Counted from the stretch's first letter, positions 38,703 to 51,425 are shown. The stretch: DNA of 64,000 bases from Cacajao melanocephalus (GCA_963573385.1 CAUYLG010071450.1:1-64000), one strand, 5' to 3'. Notes: generated by a model from the letters alone, not told the origin. Program-made: numbers and translations.

Positions 38703-38990
38703 ATTTCAAACTAGGTAATAAGACAACATCATCATATAGCACAGTTTCTGTCTTTAAGATGTTTATAGAGGCATACAAACATGACATACTCTTCCTTCTC
38801 CACTATGTTAACTTCATGAAATTAGCATTCAACTTTTATTTCTGCTTTATGATTAAAAAAATATCTTTAAAACAAAGTAAATGCCACTGGAGAATGGTAA
38901 TTGTTGGATGAAGATTTAAGGCAAGTGAGAGCACTTATTCCTTTTCCCTGGACTAGCAAAGTTGTCTGCAATGGGAATAAGAATGGGAGG

Positions 38991-39192
38991 GATAGCGTTA
39001 GGAGAAATACCTGATATAGATGATGGGGTGAAGGATGTAGCAAACCACCATGGCATGTGTATACCTATGTAACAAACCTGCATGTTCTGCATATATACCC
39101 TGAACTTAAAGCATAATAAAAAAAGAAAAAAAAAACTCCAAAAAACCAAAAAATTAAATTAAAAAATAAAAAAGTAAAGAATGAGAAAAAAA
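38991..39192 (+). mobile_element. Very short 5'-truncated primate L1 insertion
   Basis: GATAGCGTTAGGAGAAATACC, then ATGGCATGTGTATACCTATGTAACAAACCTGCATGTTCTGCATATATACCCTGAACTTAAAGCATAATAAA is the final part of a primate L1 3' UTR, followed by a long interrupted A-rich tail. A 12-bp perfect target duplication, AAGAATGGGAGG, flanks it at 38979-38990 and 39193-39204. Confidence 0.93.
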
Positions 39193-39246
39193 AAGAATGG
39201 GAGGAACAATGGTATTTGTACATGGTGGAGAAAACGGATATGTTTA

Positions 39247-39420
39247 GACTGCTTCTCCTGCTCTCCAGACTTCAACCTTGAAGAAAACATATCCATTCTC
39301 TGCACCTTTGTGTACCTATATACAAACATATAGATACACATATACATACTACATACACCTTTATGTAGAGAATGGATATGTTTTTAGAAGGTTAAAGTCT
39401 GGAGAGAGGAGAAGTATGAC
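39247..39420. repeat. Imperfect inverted repeat, about 70-bp arms
   Basis: The left arm (39247-39316) contains CTCTCCAGACTTCAACCTTG and AACATATCCATTCTCT; the right arm (about 39353-39420) contains their near-exact reverse complements (AGAGAATGGATATGTTTTTAG, AAGGTTAAAGTCTGGAGAG). A 36-nt AT-rich spacer separates them. Confidence 0.9.
39326..39357 (+). repeat. 32-nt exact direct repeat, copy 1
   Basis: This 32-nt stretch, beginning ACATATAGATACACATATAC, recurs exactly at 40310-40341. It almost fills the spacer of the inverted repeat. Confidence 0.95.
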
Positions 39421-40253
39421 TACACAAGTCATATGGCTTTAAAGTAGAACCAAGGGGTCAGAGAAAAATTTTAAACCAGGAGCTTGTCAAAAAGACAGTT
39501 AATTTTCGTAGTTATTTAAAAACTTGCTTGGGCGAAAGTATAAAAGTAGGGAAGTAATTAAGAATAGAGATTTAAGGATAGAGAGATAGAAATCCAATTA
39601 CGGGAAATCTTTATTTGGAAGTGAGGTTGCAGTAGAAATTGTGACTTTTAAAGACATTTGCACAAGAAAGCAGAATTTGGGGATCACGTGTAAAAGAGAG
39701 ACACACGTGTACAATCGTAGATGATGTCAATGATTCTAAGACCCAGTGGAAGGACACAGTGAAAAAGAATTAAGAGAAAGATCAGAATTTAGTCTGTGAG
39801 CAATGAAGTTGAACAGGACAAGGGGATTTTCAGCCTTTATGTGGGAGAAAAGAGAAGATGTAGCAAGGCAGAGGTGAATATTGGAAGGTAAATCTAGAAG
39901 ATAGGAGTGCAAGTAATCAAAAATAAAGCATCTTGGATTGGTTTATAGTTTCCTTTGCTTTAAGATGGACTTTCTGTCTACACGCCTCACGAGTGGCTGA
40001 TATGCCAACATTTTTGCCGCATTCTAGAGAACATAAAATGCTTTGTGTTCCTTCTTTCAATGAGATTTGGGATTAAAGACCAATCAAACTGTCCAAGTAG
40101 AACAACTATGGGGATTTTTTATTAGTGATAGTGAGAAAATATTATAAAAAAACATCTGGAATAAAACATGTTCTACTGATTAGATATATTCCCCTGACTG
40201 CCATATGCACAGAAGTACATGAATTACATGTGTATATAAAGCTGTGAATATAT
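39421..40253. other. No gene seen
   Basis: Unassigned sequence. Confidence 0.5.
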
Positions 40254-40283
40254 CTTGGCATCTCTCCTGGGAGAGATGCCAAG
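40254..40283. repeat. Perfect 14-bp-arm palindrome
   Basis: CTTGGCATCTCTCC, a 2-nt centre TG, then GGAGAGATGCCAAG. Arms are exact. Confidence 0.98.
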
Positions 40284-40309
40284 TTTTACATATCTATCTA
40301 TATATACAC

Positions 40310-40341
40310 ACATATAGATACACATATACATACTACATACA
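40310..40341 (+). repeat. 32-nt exact direct repeat, copy 2
   Basis: Exact copy of 39326-39357, located 26 bp after the perfect palindrome at 40254-40283. Confidence 0.95.
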
Positions 40342-43300
40342 GAGATGAATTAGATGGTGTTAGATGTTTGTTTAGTCCATTAGACACTAACAAGCTATTG
40401 AATAAGTAAAATCAGGAGTCGGTGCCAATTGAACCTTATGTGCTTGTTATGGTGAATGTGCAAGCCCTGCCTCAAGGCAGGGAGATAGGCTCCTGCTTAG
40501 CACCAAGCTGTGTACCCTGTGGCACTTGATAAATCCTTGTTAACTGACTGACTGAATAAATGACCCCTCACTGCTCCTTCCGGCCCATCTGATACACAGC
40601 CAGGGTTAATTCTGATGCTTGAGAATCTCCAAATAGTGAGTAGAGCAGGCCTATATATGTACATGTGGGTGACTAGAGACAGAAAGGAGCAAATGTGTTA
40701 TCTAAACACCCTCTCCTTCTATTGCTAATACTTCATCAGATAAAACTCCAGCCCCATTTCTCTTTAATTACCACAAGTACTTGAAGACTTTTGTTATAAA
40801 ACAGTAGTCTCTGTAACACAGCCTTGTGGCCAATGAATTGAGAATGATATTACCATGTTCAAGTACACAAATTCTGTTTATCCAGTGTTTTCAAGAGCCA
40901 AGTCTGAGGCGAAGACACACAGTTCTCAAAACAATAAAGCAAAGATAGAAATTTGATTTGATGTGTTCTTTCCAAATGCAATTTAGTAATTTTTTTTGTT
41001 GAGATCCAAGAGAATATATTGAAATATATTCCTTCTCTTTTTCATTTTTGAGATTTTTTACTGGTTCTAAGACTATTCAAAGCTAATATTTTCCATATCC
41101 AGTCTTTTTATTTCCTTATGTTATCAGATTTTTCCCATTTTTAATTAGTCCATTGATTTTAAAGAGCAGCAAATGCCTTATAGGAAAACTTTCAATAACA
41201 TCCTTCTTTGAAGCAATTTTTTTGTGCGTATCATTTATGTTCTACATTTATATTGTTTTACTTCTAAGGCAATGTACATAAGGTACTACTAAAAATAAAA
41301 ACATCTGGATTTCTGATTGCCTATTTTATATTTGAAACAGATCAAAATTTTAACTTTCTCTTCCAGACATCATAAATAAGTTCTGTATTTTTAACAAAGG
41401 TTTATTTTTTAAGTGAAAAACCACTTGTCCATAAATATTATTGAGTCATAAATTAAGGCTTTTTATCAGTTTAACTGATCTTAATCTATTACTGTCCACT
41501 TGTAGAGTCTGATCACAAATCTATAGATGTTTCATGAATGAGTTTGAATCAATAAAACTTCAATAAATGTGTTCCTGCATATGTGTTTAAGAAGGAATAT
41601 ATGCTTGGAGATAACTGGTATATCTGCTATGCTACGACACACACAGTAACACATACATATATTCTAAAATATATATTGATCTAAAATCTTGAATAATCAT
41701 GTTTAGAATGAGATTGAGTAGCAAGAGCCTATAAAATATTATAAAATGTTTCTTTGTAGATGCCATGAAAACATTAATATGAATTTTACTTTACATCCTT
41801 CAGGTACATTGCTAGGTTTTTCTGGTTACATTCTCTGTCCTGAACACTAGGACAGAAGAAGGCTGAAAATTTTAAGAGTCAGAAGTGATGTTCATATAAA
41901 GATTTTCTATTCAACGAGTCTGCTCCTGGTCAGGGTCCCTAGTCTTACTTAGTTACTTCTTGAAGTTTAAACATTGTCTTATGGCTTATCTGCCTATGAA
42001 TGTTTGGAAGACTAATTAGTTAATGTGAATTTGTGGCTTATTAATTGGTCACAGTTCCTCTATGAAAGACACAGTACAAATTATTAATCTGTATTTATTT
42101 TAAATGAAATCTACTGGAGTAGTTATCATTATTTGCTTTTTCGGAGAGAGGAAGTAAAGCCCAGAGGTTGAGGCAGAATATTAGATTCTCGAAGCTGGAA
42201 GTTACATTAAAGGTCATGGGGGCCAGTCATGAGATCAGCAAGGAACCTGGAGTCCAAGTATTCAATTTGTCTGAGTCTCCATCCAGAAGAAGCAGAACAC
42301 ATATGTATTTTCATTGTTGAAAACTGAGTTGGAGGGAACAATCATCTGCAAAAATTTTCCAATATTTCTCTGAATGTAAAATTGCTTTATAATAGAACTT
42401 TTTCATGTCTTTATTTTAAATCATGACAAGTTTCACCCACTTTGGACAGCTGATTTTAGAGCTGCTTGAAGATTGAATTGTGCTACCCTCAGCTGAGGGT
42501 AAAATTAGCTTTGGCTCTGGGAGTTTTACATGATCTGGGGACTGGTTCAAAGCATAAAAGGGACCAGAAAGACGTATCAGGCGATAATTGGCCCACATAG
42601 GATTTATCACGTCTCTATGGGGAAATGTTTAGGAAGAGATATTTCCTACCTATTCATGGGAACATTCCTTATATTTTTGAGTTATGCTTGTCTGGAACTT
42701 ATGTAAAGGGATTGTGATTGTGGCTATAAAATTAGTTAGACAGCCTGGTCATAGATCCATAGACCAAAAGAGAAAAGTCGATAATTAAATTTCAGCACTT
42801 CTTTCAAGATGATAGCTTAAGCTATCAGATAAATAGAAATGTTCTTACATATTGATCAATAGAAACAAAACAATGTTTTATAAATAATGTCAGAGGAAAA
42901 AATCACTAAAAATATTTGGATACTGATGTTATAATTCAGTGATCTTTTCTGGATTTAAAACTCCTCCTCTCCACTATTTTGCTAGGATGGTAGAATAATA
43001 GAGAATGTATGTTTCCCTATACAAGGATTTTCCTTCTTCTAGGCAGTTCTTGTAAACCCTCAATTTGTTTTCCCAAACCTTATACATACCCTAGTTCCTA
43101 CATCAAAGCACCATTGACCAAAACTATATAAAATCCTTGGCCTCCAACCAAAGACAGCCTAAATGCAGGAAAGTAAGAATAAATTAAAGTGACAGGGTCT
43201 CAGCAGTGGAAATTAGTGCAACTCTTCTAATTGCATGTCTAGCCTGAATGATGGGATACTTAATTCTTACACATCCCAGACAATTGCTTTATACTAACAT

Positions 43301-43585
43301 CAGCTCTGGGAAAAAGGCAGATTCTACAGACATATGGAGCAGTAGATGGAGTGGAAAAATAAATCAGAGGCCCTAGCCACTCTGGAAAAAATATGTTTTA
43401 TCTACATTGTTAATAAAGGTGGTGCTACTATTAAACAATATTGATATTGTCCTCTTGGTCCATTCTTTCCATAAAAATCTGAACATTAAATAATTAAATG
43501 GCAGAGATTCAACATGCCTGTGTTAACTCTTGTGCCACAAAACCACAACAAAAAGCATGATGGGTAAAGGCACAGTTCTTTTTGG
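40342..43585. other. No gene seen; long AT-rich unassigned sequence
   Basis: A weak L2-like end may lie at 40495-40565 (CACTTGATAAATCCTTGTTAACTGACTG). The rest has no recognisable gene or repeat. The longest frames are about 64 codons and have no domain. Confidence 0.5.
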
Positions 43586-43609
43586 AAAAAAAAAAAAAAA
43601 AAAAAAAAA
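43586..43609 (+). repeat. Poly(A) run, 24 bases
   Basis: A24 with no recognised retroelement body immediately upstream. May be the tail of an unrecognised retrocopy or a homopolymer expansion. Confidence 0.95.
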
Positions 43610-44890
43610 GGACACAAGCCTAAATATGAATCCCAAGGGACAAATGGATCAGGAACAACAGCATCCTCTTCTCCCACTACTATAAGAAGTGCTAATAAAA
43701 GCCTTCAAAACTAGCATGGGTTCTTATATCTATTTAACCTTTTGCCCCAAGAAGCAAAGAGCATCTGGTTAAGTGGAGAGTAAAAGCACAGCAACTTTTC
43801 ATTATCAGAGCTCACAGGCAGAGTGTGGGGAAGCCGAAGCTGCCAAGCCTGGGTTAAATGCTTGTTGCCTTCACTGCCTGAGGCCATCTAGCGTGTTTAG
43901 AAATGATTAAGTACTGCAGCCTAGAAAGGACCTGTCCTGAGCGTTCATCTCTGACTTCCAGCAGAAAGGAGAGGCTGGCAATGACAGAGGCAGATGGATG
44001 AGTCTCATTAGTATGGCGAGGCAGCGAACCAGACTGCCTTCACAGAGCTGTCCAAAAAGAGGGAGCAAATTAAAATAGGATCTGGGAAAACCAATGAGCA
44101 AGTGTTTTAACTCTCTGCTACCTGGTTTCTTCAGTTGGGAGGCTATAAGCCAGCTTGGTTTACTCTGAAATGCTGCTACACCACGAAATGAGAGAATGGC
44201 TTTGCAGACTCACAGTTACAGTCTGTAGTCTTTTTTGCATCCTTTAAAAAATGGTTCTTGCATTTTCTACAGCTGAACAATACAGATGATTTCATTCTTA
44301 AGCATGTGTGACCGCTACTGAGCAGAGCAGGGTGGAAGGAGAGGGGGAGAGACTTCCACCTAAGGAGAAGGTGGGAGGCCATGCATTACAAAGTGAACAA
44401 AGTTGACTTGGAGATGCTACCTAAGGATCAAAGACCTGCTTGGGAGCCAGGGTTTTACATGAAAGGGCTGAGGCCCCTGCTGGAAAAGTAGTAGTTCTAT
44501 TCTAAGTCCATTACTTTTTACAATGAAGGAACTTCAGTTGTGCTGAGGACTGCCCGACTGGAATTTCAGAGACGGAAAGTCAGCAAACACTGACCTGAGA
44601 GAGCTGTCCCTGGGAAGTGAGGGGCTAAAAAGATTCTGTGATGTTCTCTTTGTGTGGCTCTTACATTACGGGAGTTTGGGAACCCAGGGCCAAGTGAAAC
44701 ATATTAAGAGTTTTCTAAGTGCTATCAAACCAAAAGTAATGGGCATTCACTGAACAATAGACTTGATCTGATGAAAGCCTTTTGGCCTTTCCCTTTTCAG
44801 TTGCTTGCTTACATCTTGAGCTTGGGCAGGAGATAAATGGTATACTCACTGCTTTGGGGTAACACTTAAAATTTTGGAAAAAGTTGGTAT
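43610..44890. other. No gene seen; possible conserved block
   Basis: Unassigned, with higher GC than its surroundings from about 43800 to 44360. Frames of 64-68 codons on the minus strand have no domain. Confidence 0.4.
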
Positions 44891-45285
44891 AAATTATTTA
44901 GTTGTTTATTCATTCATTCAGCAAATATGTACTATGTCCTTTGGGTTATATCAGGCCCAGGGAACCAAAAAGGAAGAAATACTCCCTGCCTTCCTTCAAA
45001 GATCTAAGTCTAGTTAGAAGACAGAGAAGCAAAATAAACATATGAGAAGTCTCTAAAAGAGGATAGTCTTTCTCCAAAAGCTGAGTGGAGGCTAACCGCT
45101 GATTGAAACAGAGAATCTGCCATCAAGGAGCTTATGGTTCAGGGTGGGAGCTAGACATGGGAACAATCAATTTCAAGGCAGACTGAAAAAAGTGCCAACT
45201 AGATGTACAAGAACCCTGTTGTGAGAATCCTAATGTAAGAGCAATTAATTCTGCCTGGAGGGAAAGCAAAAGACTTCACAGTGTG
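44891..45285. mobile_element. Possible ancient interspersed repeat
   Basis: Phrases TTCATTCATTCAGCAAATATGTACTATGTCC, CTCCCTGCCTTCCTTCAAAGATCTAAGTCTAGTTAGAAGACAGAG, and AAGGAGCTTATGGTTCAGGGTGGGAGC fit a common old mammalian repeat. Family uncertain. Confidence 0.4.
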
Positions 45286-47374
45286 TTTGGCATTTATGTT
45301 GTGCTTTGCAGGGTACACTGAGGGCATATTATTTAAATAAAGAAAATTTATAAATATATAAGGGTTTTTGTTCAAAAGAGACTATATATCTTTTTCCAAA
45401 TATATTTTTTCTTAGTCAAAATTGTTTCAATGTTAGGCCTTACTTCATTATGACTTGTTTCAGTTGATTGTGTGCCAAAAATGGAACCATCTGAAGTTCC
45501 GTGAACGATCATAAGAAGTAAAATGTGGGCTAGGAGATGAGACTGAAGTCGACTGAAAGTCTTTTTGATGCTGGTTAGATTGTGTGCTCCTCTCTCTACA
45601 GCATGTGGAAGCTGAATTTGGGAAGAGCTGCTATTTTTCTTTCAAATGGATACACATATTTTTCTAATTAAAAAAGCAAGGAAACAAAAAATAATAAATA
45701 AATAAATGACAACACAATAGGAAAGTTGGGATTTTATCCAGCTTTGGGTAAAAAAAAAAAATCCTCTACAAATAAGAAACTTTGGATTACAGAATCTGAA
45801 AATTCTCAGTTTGTACATTTTTCCTAGAGAATCATCATTTTTACAAATCTAAACTTAACTAGGTGGGTTTTCAGTTAGACATCTAAAAACTAGATCACAT
45901 CACCTGTTCCAAATTTACAAAAGTGTAAGGTTGTATAAGCTATACGTGGGAAGCAAAATTGTTTCTGGACAAGAAGTATTATTCTGTAACTCACCAACTA
46001 CACCCAACCACCCATTTGTAAATTCCATAGCACTATAGTAACCTTACCTGGAGTTAGCACTTGCAAAGGAACAAACGGTGAGCATCCTGGTGATGGCATG
46101 CATAACAACCAAAGCGAGAGTTTAGTGACAAGTAAGAAGGCATTGTGCAGAAGAGGGCATTCTGAATTCCCATGAAGAAAGACGTAAAAAAAAATATATA
46201 TTATCCCTCATATTACTATTGCTATTCAGATAGATTTTCTTTGTACACATATGTATCTGCTATTGACATCAGGGCCTGAGAGCCTGAGCCAATTGACTTT
46301 GTGTTTTAGAGTTGCTTTCTTATCCCACTCAATATAAGCAGAAACCATTTCTCATATTTATCCTCATGTAAAATGTACACGGATAAATCATTTAACTAAA
46401 TGTAAGGTGTCAGAAAATGGTTCATACAAAGAAAATAATATTATGCAGTATAAACTCCCATTAAGTTGTAATGTGGCTGACATTGACTGAAGGAGATTAA
46501 GTCTAAGACTCTTTTTCTCATGACATTTTTTCAAATAAATAAAGGTAACGGGAGGGAAATGTTGACTTTTTTTTTTCTTATTTTGCATATAAATTTTTAC
46601 CTGTGTAATTTTTTTTTCCAGCCACTTTTATTCCCAGTGCAGTATTACTGGGGTCTATTAACTGAATCCTGGGTAGTAATGATAAGTGTCAGTAAAGCAA
46701 GGTCATAATTGACCTTTATCACTAAAAAAAATGTTAGCTACCTAAAGATAAACTTTCGTGTTGAATTTGGAATGTAAAGAAGAGGGTCGAGTCCATGAAA
46801 GGAGCAAATCTGAATAGAAATCTATGAATATTTCATGTCTGAGAAGAGGTTGGAAACTTAGTATGACATTACCCTGACCCTTGTCCTAAAATATTTTCAA
46901 AAGAATATTCTGATCAGCAGCAGACCACATCAGAAGAGATAGGTTTTTCTTACTTAGTAGGAAAGTTAAATTGTGGTATAAGAATATTTGTACTTCAAGC
47001 TATTCTCCTAAATGAACTAGACTATGTGCTTATGTTCTGTAAGGGTGAGGCTACCCAACTTACACCTTGGAGTAACTTTGCATGTCCCTCCAGATTTGGA
47101 GGTCTAGGTGCCCCCATAGATACTCTGCTGCCCCAGATCCAGTGGAATGGACTGACAAGAGGTACTGCTTCCCCAAAGTACAGCACAGAGCATTAATAAA
47201 TACACAGTGAACAGTTTTCTGATTAATTGGATGTGTTGTCCTTTCTACCCCAAGATACTTAGGTTCTATTAAGCTAGAAATTATTTAGTTAACAAGAAAG
47301 GGATTTACTGAATAGTGAATAGGTGTCAAATGATATGGTAGGCTCCTTGAACATTTCAAATAATAGTATGAATA
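45286..47374. other. No gene seen
   Basis: Unassigned AT-rich sequence with short A or T runs. Confidence 0.5.
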
Positions 47375-47555
47375 GCTAGCAGCAATAGGGCACTTAATAT
47401 CTACCAGGCATCCCATTAAATTCCTCAAGTATGTTATCTTGTATAAGTAAGTACCACTGTCATCCTCATTGTACAGATGAAGAAACAGAGGCACACCAAA
47501 GCCCAGGCATTCTTCTGAGATCGCAGGGTTTCTAACTGATTGAACCTGCTGGTGC
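47375..47555 (-). mobile_element. MIR SINE, antisense
   Basis: CACTTAATATCTACCAGGCATCCCATTAAATTCC, TACCACTGTCATCCTCATTGTACAGATGAAGAAACAGAGGC and a final AACTGATTGAACCTGCTGG follow a reversed MIR. Confidence 0.75.
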
Positions 47556-47728
47556 CAAATTGCTCATTCCTATAGTCTAGTAGAGAAGATCATCTTAGCA
47601 AGCAAAAACCAATCAGGAACAACAAAATACTTATGTGATAGACATAATATATGTGATAGGAAATCAGAAAAATAAATGTGCAGTTTGAATCAGTTTGTGA
47701 AGAATTTAGAAAACAGTAGCCTTTAGGG

Positions 47729-47831
47729 AAGAAAGAAAGAAGAAAGAAAAGAAAGAAAGAAAGAATGAACAGAAGCATTCTGGGGCAGAGAAAGAAAGAA
47801 AGAAAGAACAGAAGCATTCTGGGGCAGAGAA
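47729..47831 (+). repeat. GAAA microsatellite with a duplicated 26-bp insert
   Basis: GAAA/GAAAG units are broken by GAACAGAAGCATTCTGGGGCAGAGAA, which occurs exactly twice (47767-47792 and 47806-47831), giving a 39-bp period. Confidence 0.95.
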
Positions 47832-48659
47832 TGTAGCAATGGGCAATGATGTTTTCACTGTGAAGCAAGAAAAATAGAGATTTTGTTCAATTAACAGTGC
47901 TAAACAGCGTTTGGGCATATAACTTGTGTGATCTGGGTTGTCTTTGATCCATAGCACCTTTAAGAGACTATGCGATTGCCTGAGGTGATCTTGGCATTCT
48001 TACATTAAACTCTTCCCTGAGACTGTACCTGGAACATTTATTTCAACCTCGTATACCCTGGTCTTCTAGATGCCATGGCCTGACACATTCTCAGGGTTGG
48101 AGGCATATTCTCCTCTGTGTATTGATTTCCTGGGGACTTCGTGGCTTCATTTTAAGCCTAGAAAGACAGAAAAGGGTGAAATGTGGGGACAAATGGGTTG
48201 AGGAAAGGGACTGTTGATATCGGATTCTAGGAACAGTTTGGACTAAATAAATAAATAAATAAATAAGCATAATATGCTCCTAATCAAAAACCTAGTTTGG
48301 CAGGTAAACATTTATACTTGGTAGGCAGGCGAGCTGAGGCTGCTTCTCTTCAACTGAAATTCTAACCAAGAAATTCATGTAATGAGAACTGTGAAGGCAC
48401 AACATTGAAGGAAGCATATCCACTAGAGGATTAAGAGATCCTTTGGTGTCTACAGGCAGTGTAAAAACGCCTTTAGGGTTATAAGTGTAAAATTGGACTC
48501 TTTCAGGAAACCCATAAACCTGCTCTGGGCTGATATTCTCCAGTTGAGCATAAAAAACAGCAGTTGTTTATACTTCTGGTTATGAGCTAACAGGTGTCTG
48601 GAAATGAAGAATCGAGTCACATTTCTGTGATACAGTGCCACACAATTTCAGAGCCAATA
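47832..48659. other. No gene seen; short AAAT repeat
   Basis: A short AAAT run lies at 48245-48268; the rest is unassigned. Confidence 0.5.
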
Positions 48660-49150
48660 ATTTTTTCTTTGAAAAAGAAATTACTCTGTTCTATCATTAT
48701 TGGTTTATAATAAAACAGAGCTTGACCTGCAAGTTAATAAAGAAAACATGTTTACTAATTAGGCTTTATTCTGTTGTCCCATGTTAATTGCAAAATATCT
48801 ATCTATCTCATTTATGAATATGTTAATTTATGTCACAGAGGCACAAGTTTTGAGTATGCACACTCTTTCTTTAATTAGATCAAAAGAAGGTCCATCGCAG
48901 CTTTGCAAGATGGATTCAAATTTTTAATCAGTAAAATAAGTTTGGCTCCTAAAAGACATCTTCTTTTGACAGTTGGAAAACACTAATTAACAGACAAAAC
49001 TGTATTAATTGCATTATATCACTGCATTCTTATCAGTTAGCTTATGTTGTCTGCTTGCTAATGCAAACAGTTGTGGCTTTGGTGAAGTCACCTCATAAAT
49101 GTCTTCCTAATGCTAACTAGCAATCGATGCATGTAAAATTTCTAATGTTT
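48660..49150. promoter_or_regulatory. Candidate conserved non-coding element
   Basis: Non-repeat, AT-rich but complex sequence with many homeodomain/POU-like words: ACTAATTAGG near 48754, GTTAATTGC near 48783, TTTAATTAGAT near 48870, TTTTTAATCAG near 48921, CTAATTAAC near 48983, GTATTAATTGC near 49002, and CTAATGCAAACAG near 49058. No open frame of note. Enhancer function is inference. Confidence 0.4.
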
Positions 49151-51279
49151 CTTTAGGGAATTCTACATAATAGATGTAGTCTCTCTTTTGAGTTATGCCC
49201 TGCTATTTAGTATAATTAGTCCTTAAGGCTGCACCTATCATATTATCAGCTTCCTGAGAGATAAAGAACACTTTATTTAAGAACAAAGAATTATAACAGT
49301 TTACTTTAGAAATTTTCCTGCAGTAGGTTGAATAGAAATCTGCAACCTACCAAATAACTTCAAATACATAACAATTACACATTTATACCTTTAAAAGAAT
49401 CCATTACAAGACTTTAACAAAGAGAGAATATCTGGGAAAGGTTTTGTGTTGTTTGCCCTGGAGTCTGTTAATAGCCTTTTATCACAAAACCCAGAACGCA
49501 GTGACTGTTTCTCCTGATTCAGATACTTCTGACACCTGGTTCTGTTCTACTTCCAAAGCTCACCTCAGACACCAAAAGGATAAAGCTACACAGCCCCCTT
49601 CTAGGGTCTACGAGGAAGGATGCCACTTTGTGTTAATCGTGAAAGTATTTTTGAGTTGGGACATCTTTGCTTCTCCCTTTGTGATGTGCTGCTGAAATTA
49701 GTTACTCTTCTCACACAGGTGACTGTGATGTTTTCAGACGATCTGAACCACATTCTGTTTGTGCTCTGGAGGTAAATGTTTTAATGTCTTGTGAAACATG
49801 TCAGATGTAGCGCCTTTATTTAAGCCTTGGTAATGGGGCATTAATATGTCTTTCCTACCATATAAAATGTATTCCCAATGAAAATATGCAGATTGAGTTA
49901 GTCATAATGAGTAGTTCATGACTGTGAGACTAGGTACAGAGAAAAGAAAAGAAGAATCATGCGGAGGCTGACAAGGCTTTGGAAGTGGTTGCACTGCAGT
50001 TAAGTCAGACCCAGGGGAAGCTATTAGGACCTACTTTGGGATCCTCTAAATCTACATACAAGCAGAATTTTTCAGTGCATGGAGACTAGTTCTGCAGATT
50101 TTCTAGGCACGAAATGGGCTCACTTATGTACGTTCAGTTAATTTTCCTGCAAATCTGTACCAGATTCCAAAAATCACATGCATTCACAACAGAAAGAGAA
50201 GTAAAAATGACATTTCTAAAAATACTACCCTTGCACTTCGAAGGTACTCAAGACTATAGGAACACACACTCCACAAACTAATTGTACAATGCAAAAATGT
50301 CACTGTTTCTAGAGTAGGCATCTTTTTACATAAACTCATTTATCATCTAATATTATGGTAATTTAAAGGTGAATTTTCCAGTTGGTCTTTTCCTTTGTGT
50401 TTCTACTGTTTCCACCTCCCCTTCTCACCTGACTCCCCTCAACAAGAAAACGCATAAATAACAAACAAAAATTGATGGAAGGGGCTGGGAAAGACAAATT
50501 GAGTAGAGAAGGCCAGGGCTAGGTGAAAAGAACAGCTGAAGAGTTTCTGACAAGGAGGTTTCATTATCACCAGTTGTTCCCTAGTAGGCATTCATTAAAA
50601 TGTCAGCTGTTTGAAGGTACACCAATATGTTCCTTTGCTGATTTCACATGGGAATTTCTGCACAGGCCACTGAGTGAAGGAAGCCGACATTTAGGTATCT
50701 GGGCTCTGCAGCCTTCCGTTTGTATCTGACTGCTTGTCCATGGGTCATACACCTGGTGTTCTTCGTAGCAGAACATTACTAATATATGGTTATGTATTCT
50801 AAGACCTCCCTGCTTCTGGAAGCACTGGATGTGAAGAACAAGATGTTTCCTGTGAAGTCTAGCATAAATCTCTAAATTCCGGTACTGTACAAAATTTCAC
50901 TGCCAGACTTTCCTTGCAACTATAATATTTGTGTGTGAAAAGTAACATTCACTCAACTTTCTATGGACTTTCCCAAGGGGGAAATGTCTCTAAGGCCAAG
51001 TCATGGAACCAAAATGTAAGCAAATTCCTTTAGAATTTCAGTGTCAAATTTAATTCAAAACAACACCATTTTTCAAAAACGAATCTTTTCATTTGCCCAT
51101 TAGCTAGTTTGATTCCTCAGTCAGTTGTCCACACAACTGAGCACTTTTCATATGTTAGACGTTTGTTTTTAGAGAATGCAATTGATACTGATAGTCATTC
51201 TAAATGAAACCTGGATTGCTTTTTATTCTTTACGACTCTCCTGTGAATTTTGTTATGTGGCCACAAACTTTTGTTTCTG
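49151..51279. other. No gene seen
   Basis: Unassigned sequence, frames up to 83 codons with no domain. Confidence 0.5.
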
Positions 51280-51425
51280 GTTTGGCCTACATTGAATGAA
51301 TATTTATAGTGATGCATTATGTGCCAGAACTTTCTCAAGTGCAAAGATAAATACTGCCTTTGTTTTTGGTGAACAGATATAAAAATTAATAAAGTAGAAA
51401 TAAAAGCCTTTCAAAGGGTACAGCC
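51280..51425. mobile_element. Possible ancient repeat fragment
   Basis: TTGAATGAATATTTATAGTGATGCATTATGTGCCAGAAC...GATAAATACTGCCTTTG resembles the start of the same ancient repeat class as 27970-29075. Weak. Confidence 0.35.

Noticed and set aside
40254..40283. microRNA precursor
   Set aside because: A 14-bp stem with a 2-nt centre is too short for a microRNA hairpin.
47729..47831. CRISPR-like direct repeats
   Set aside because: Only two copies of the insert inside a GAAA microsatellite, in a primate genome.
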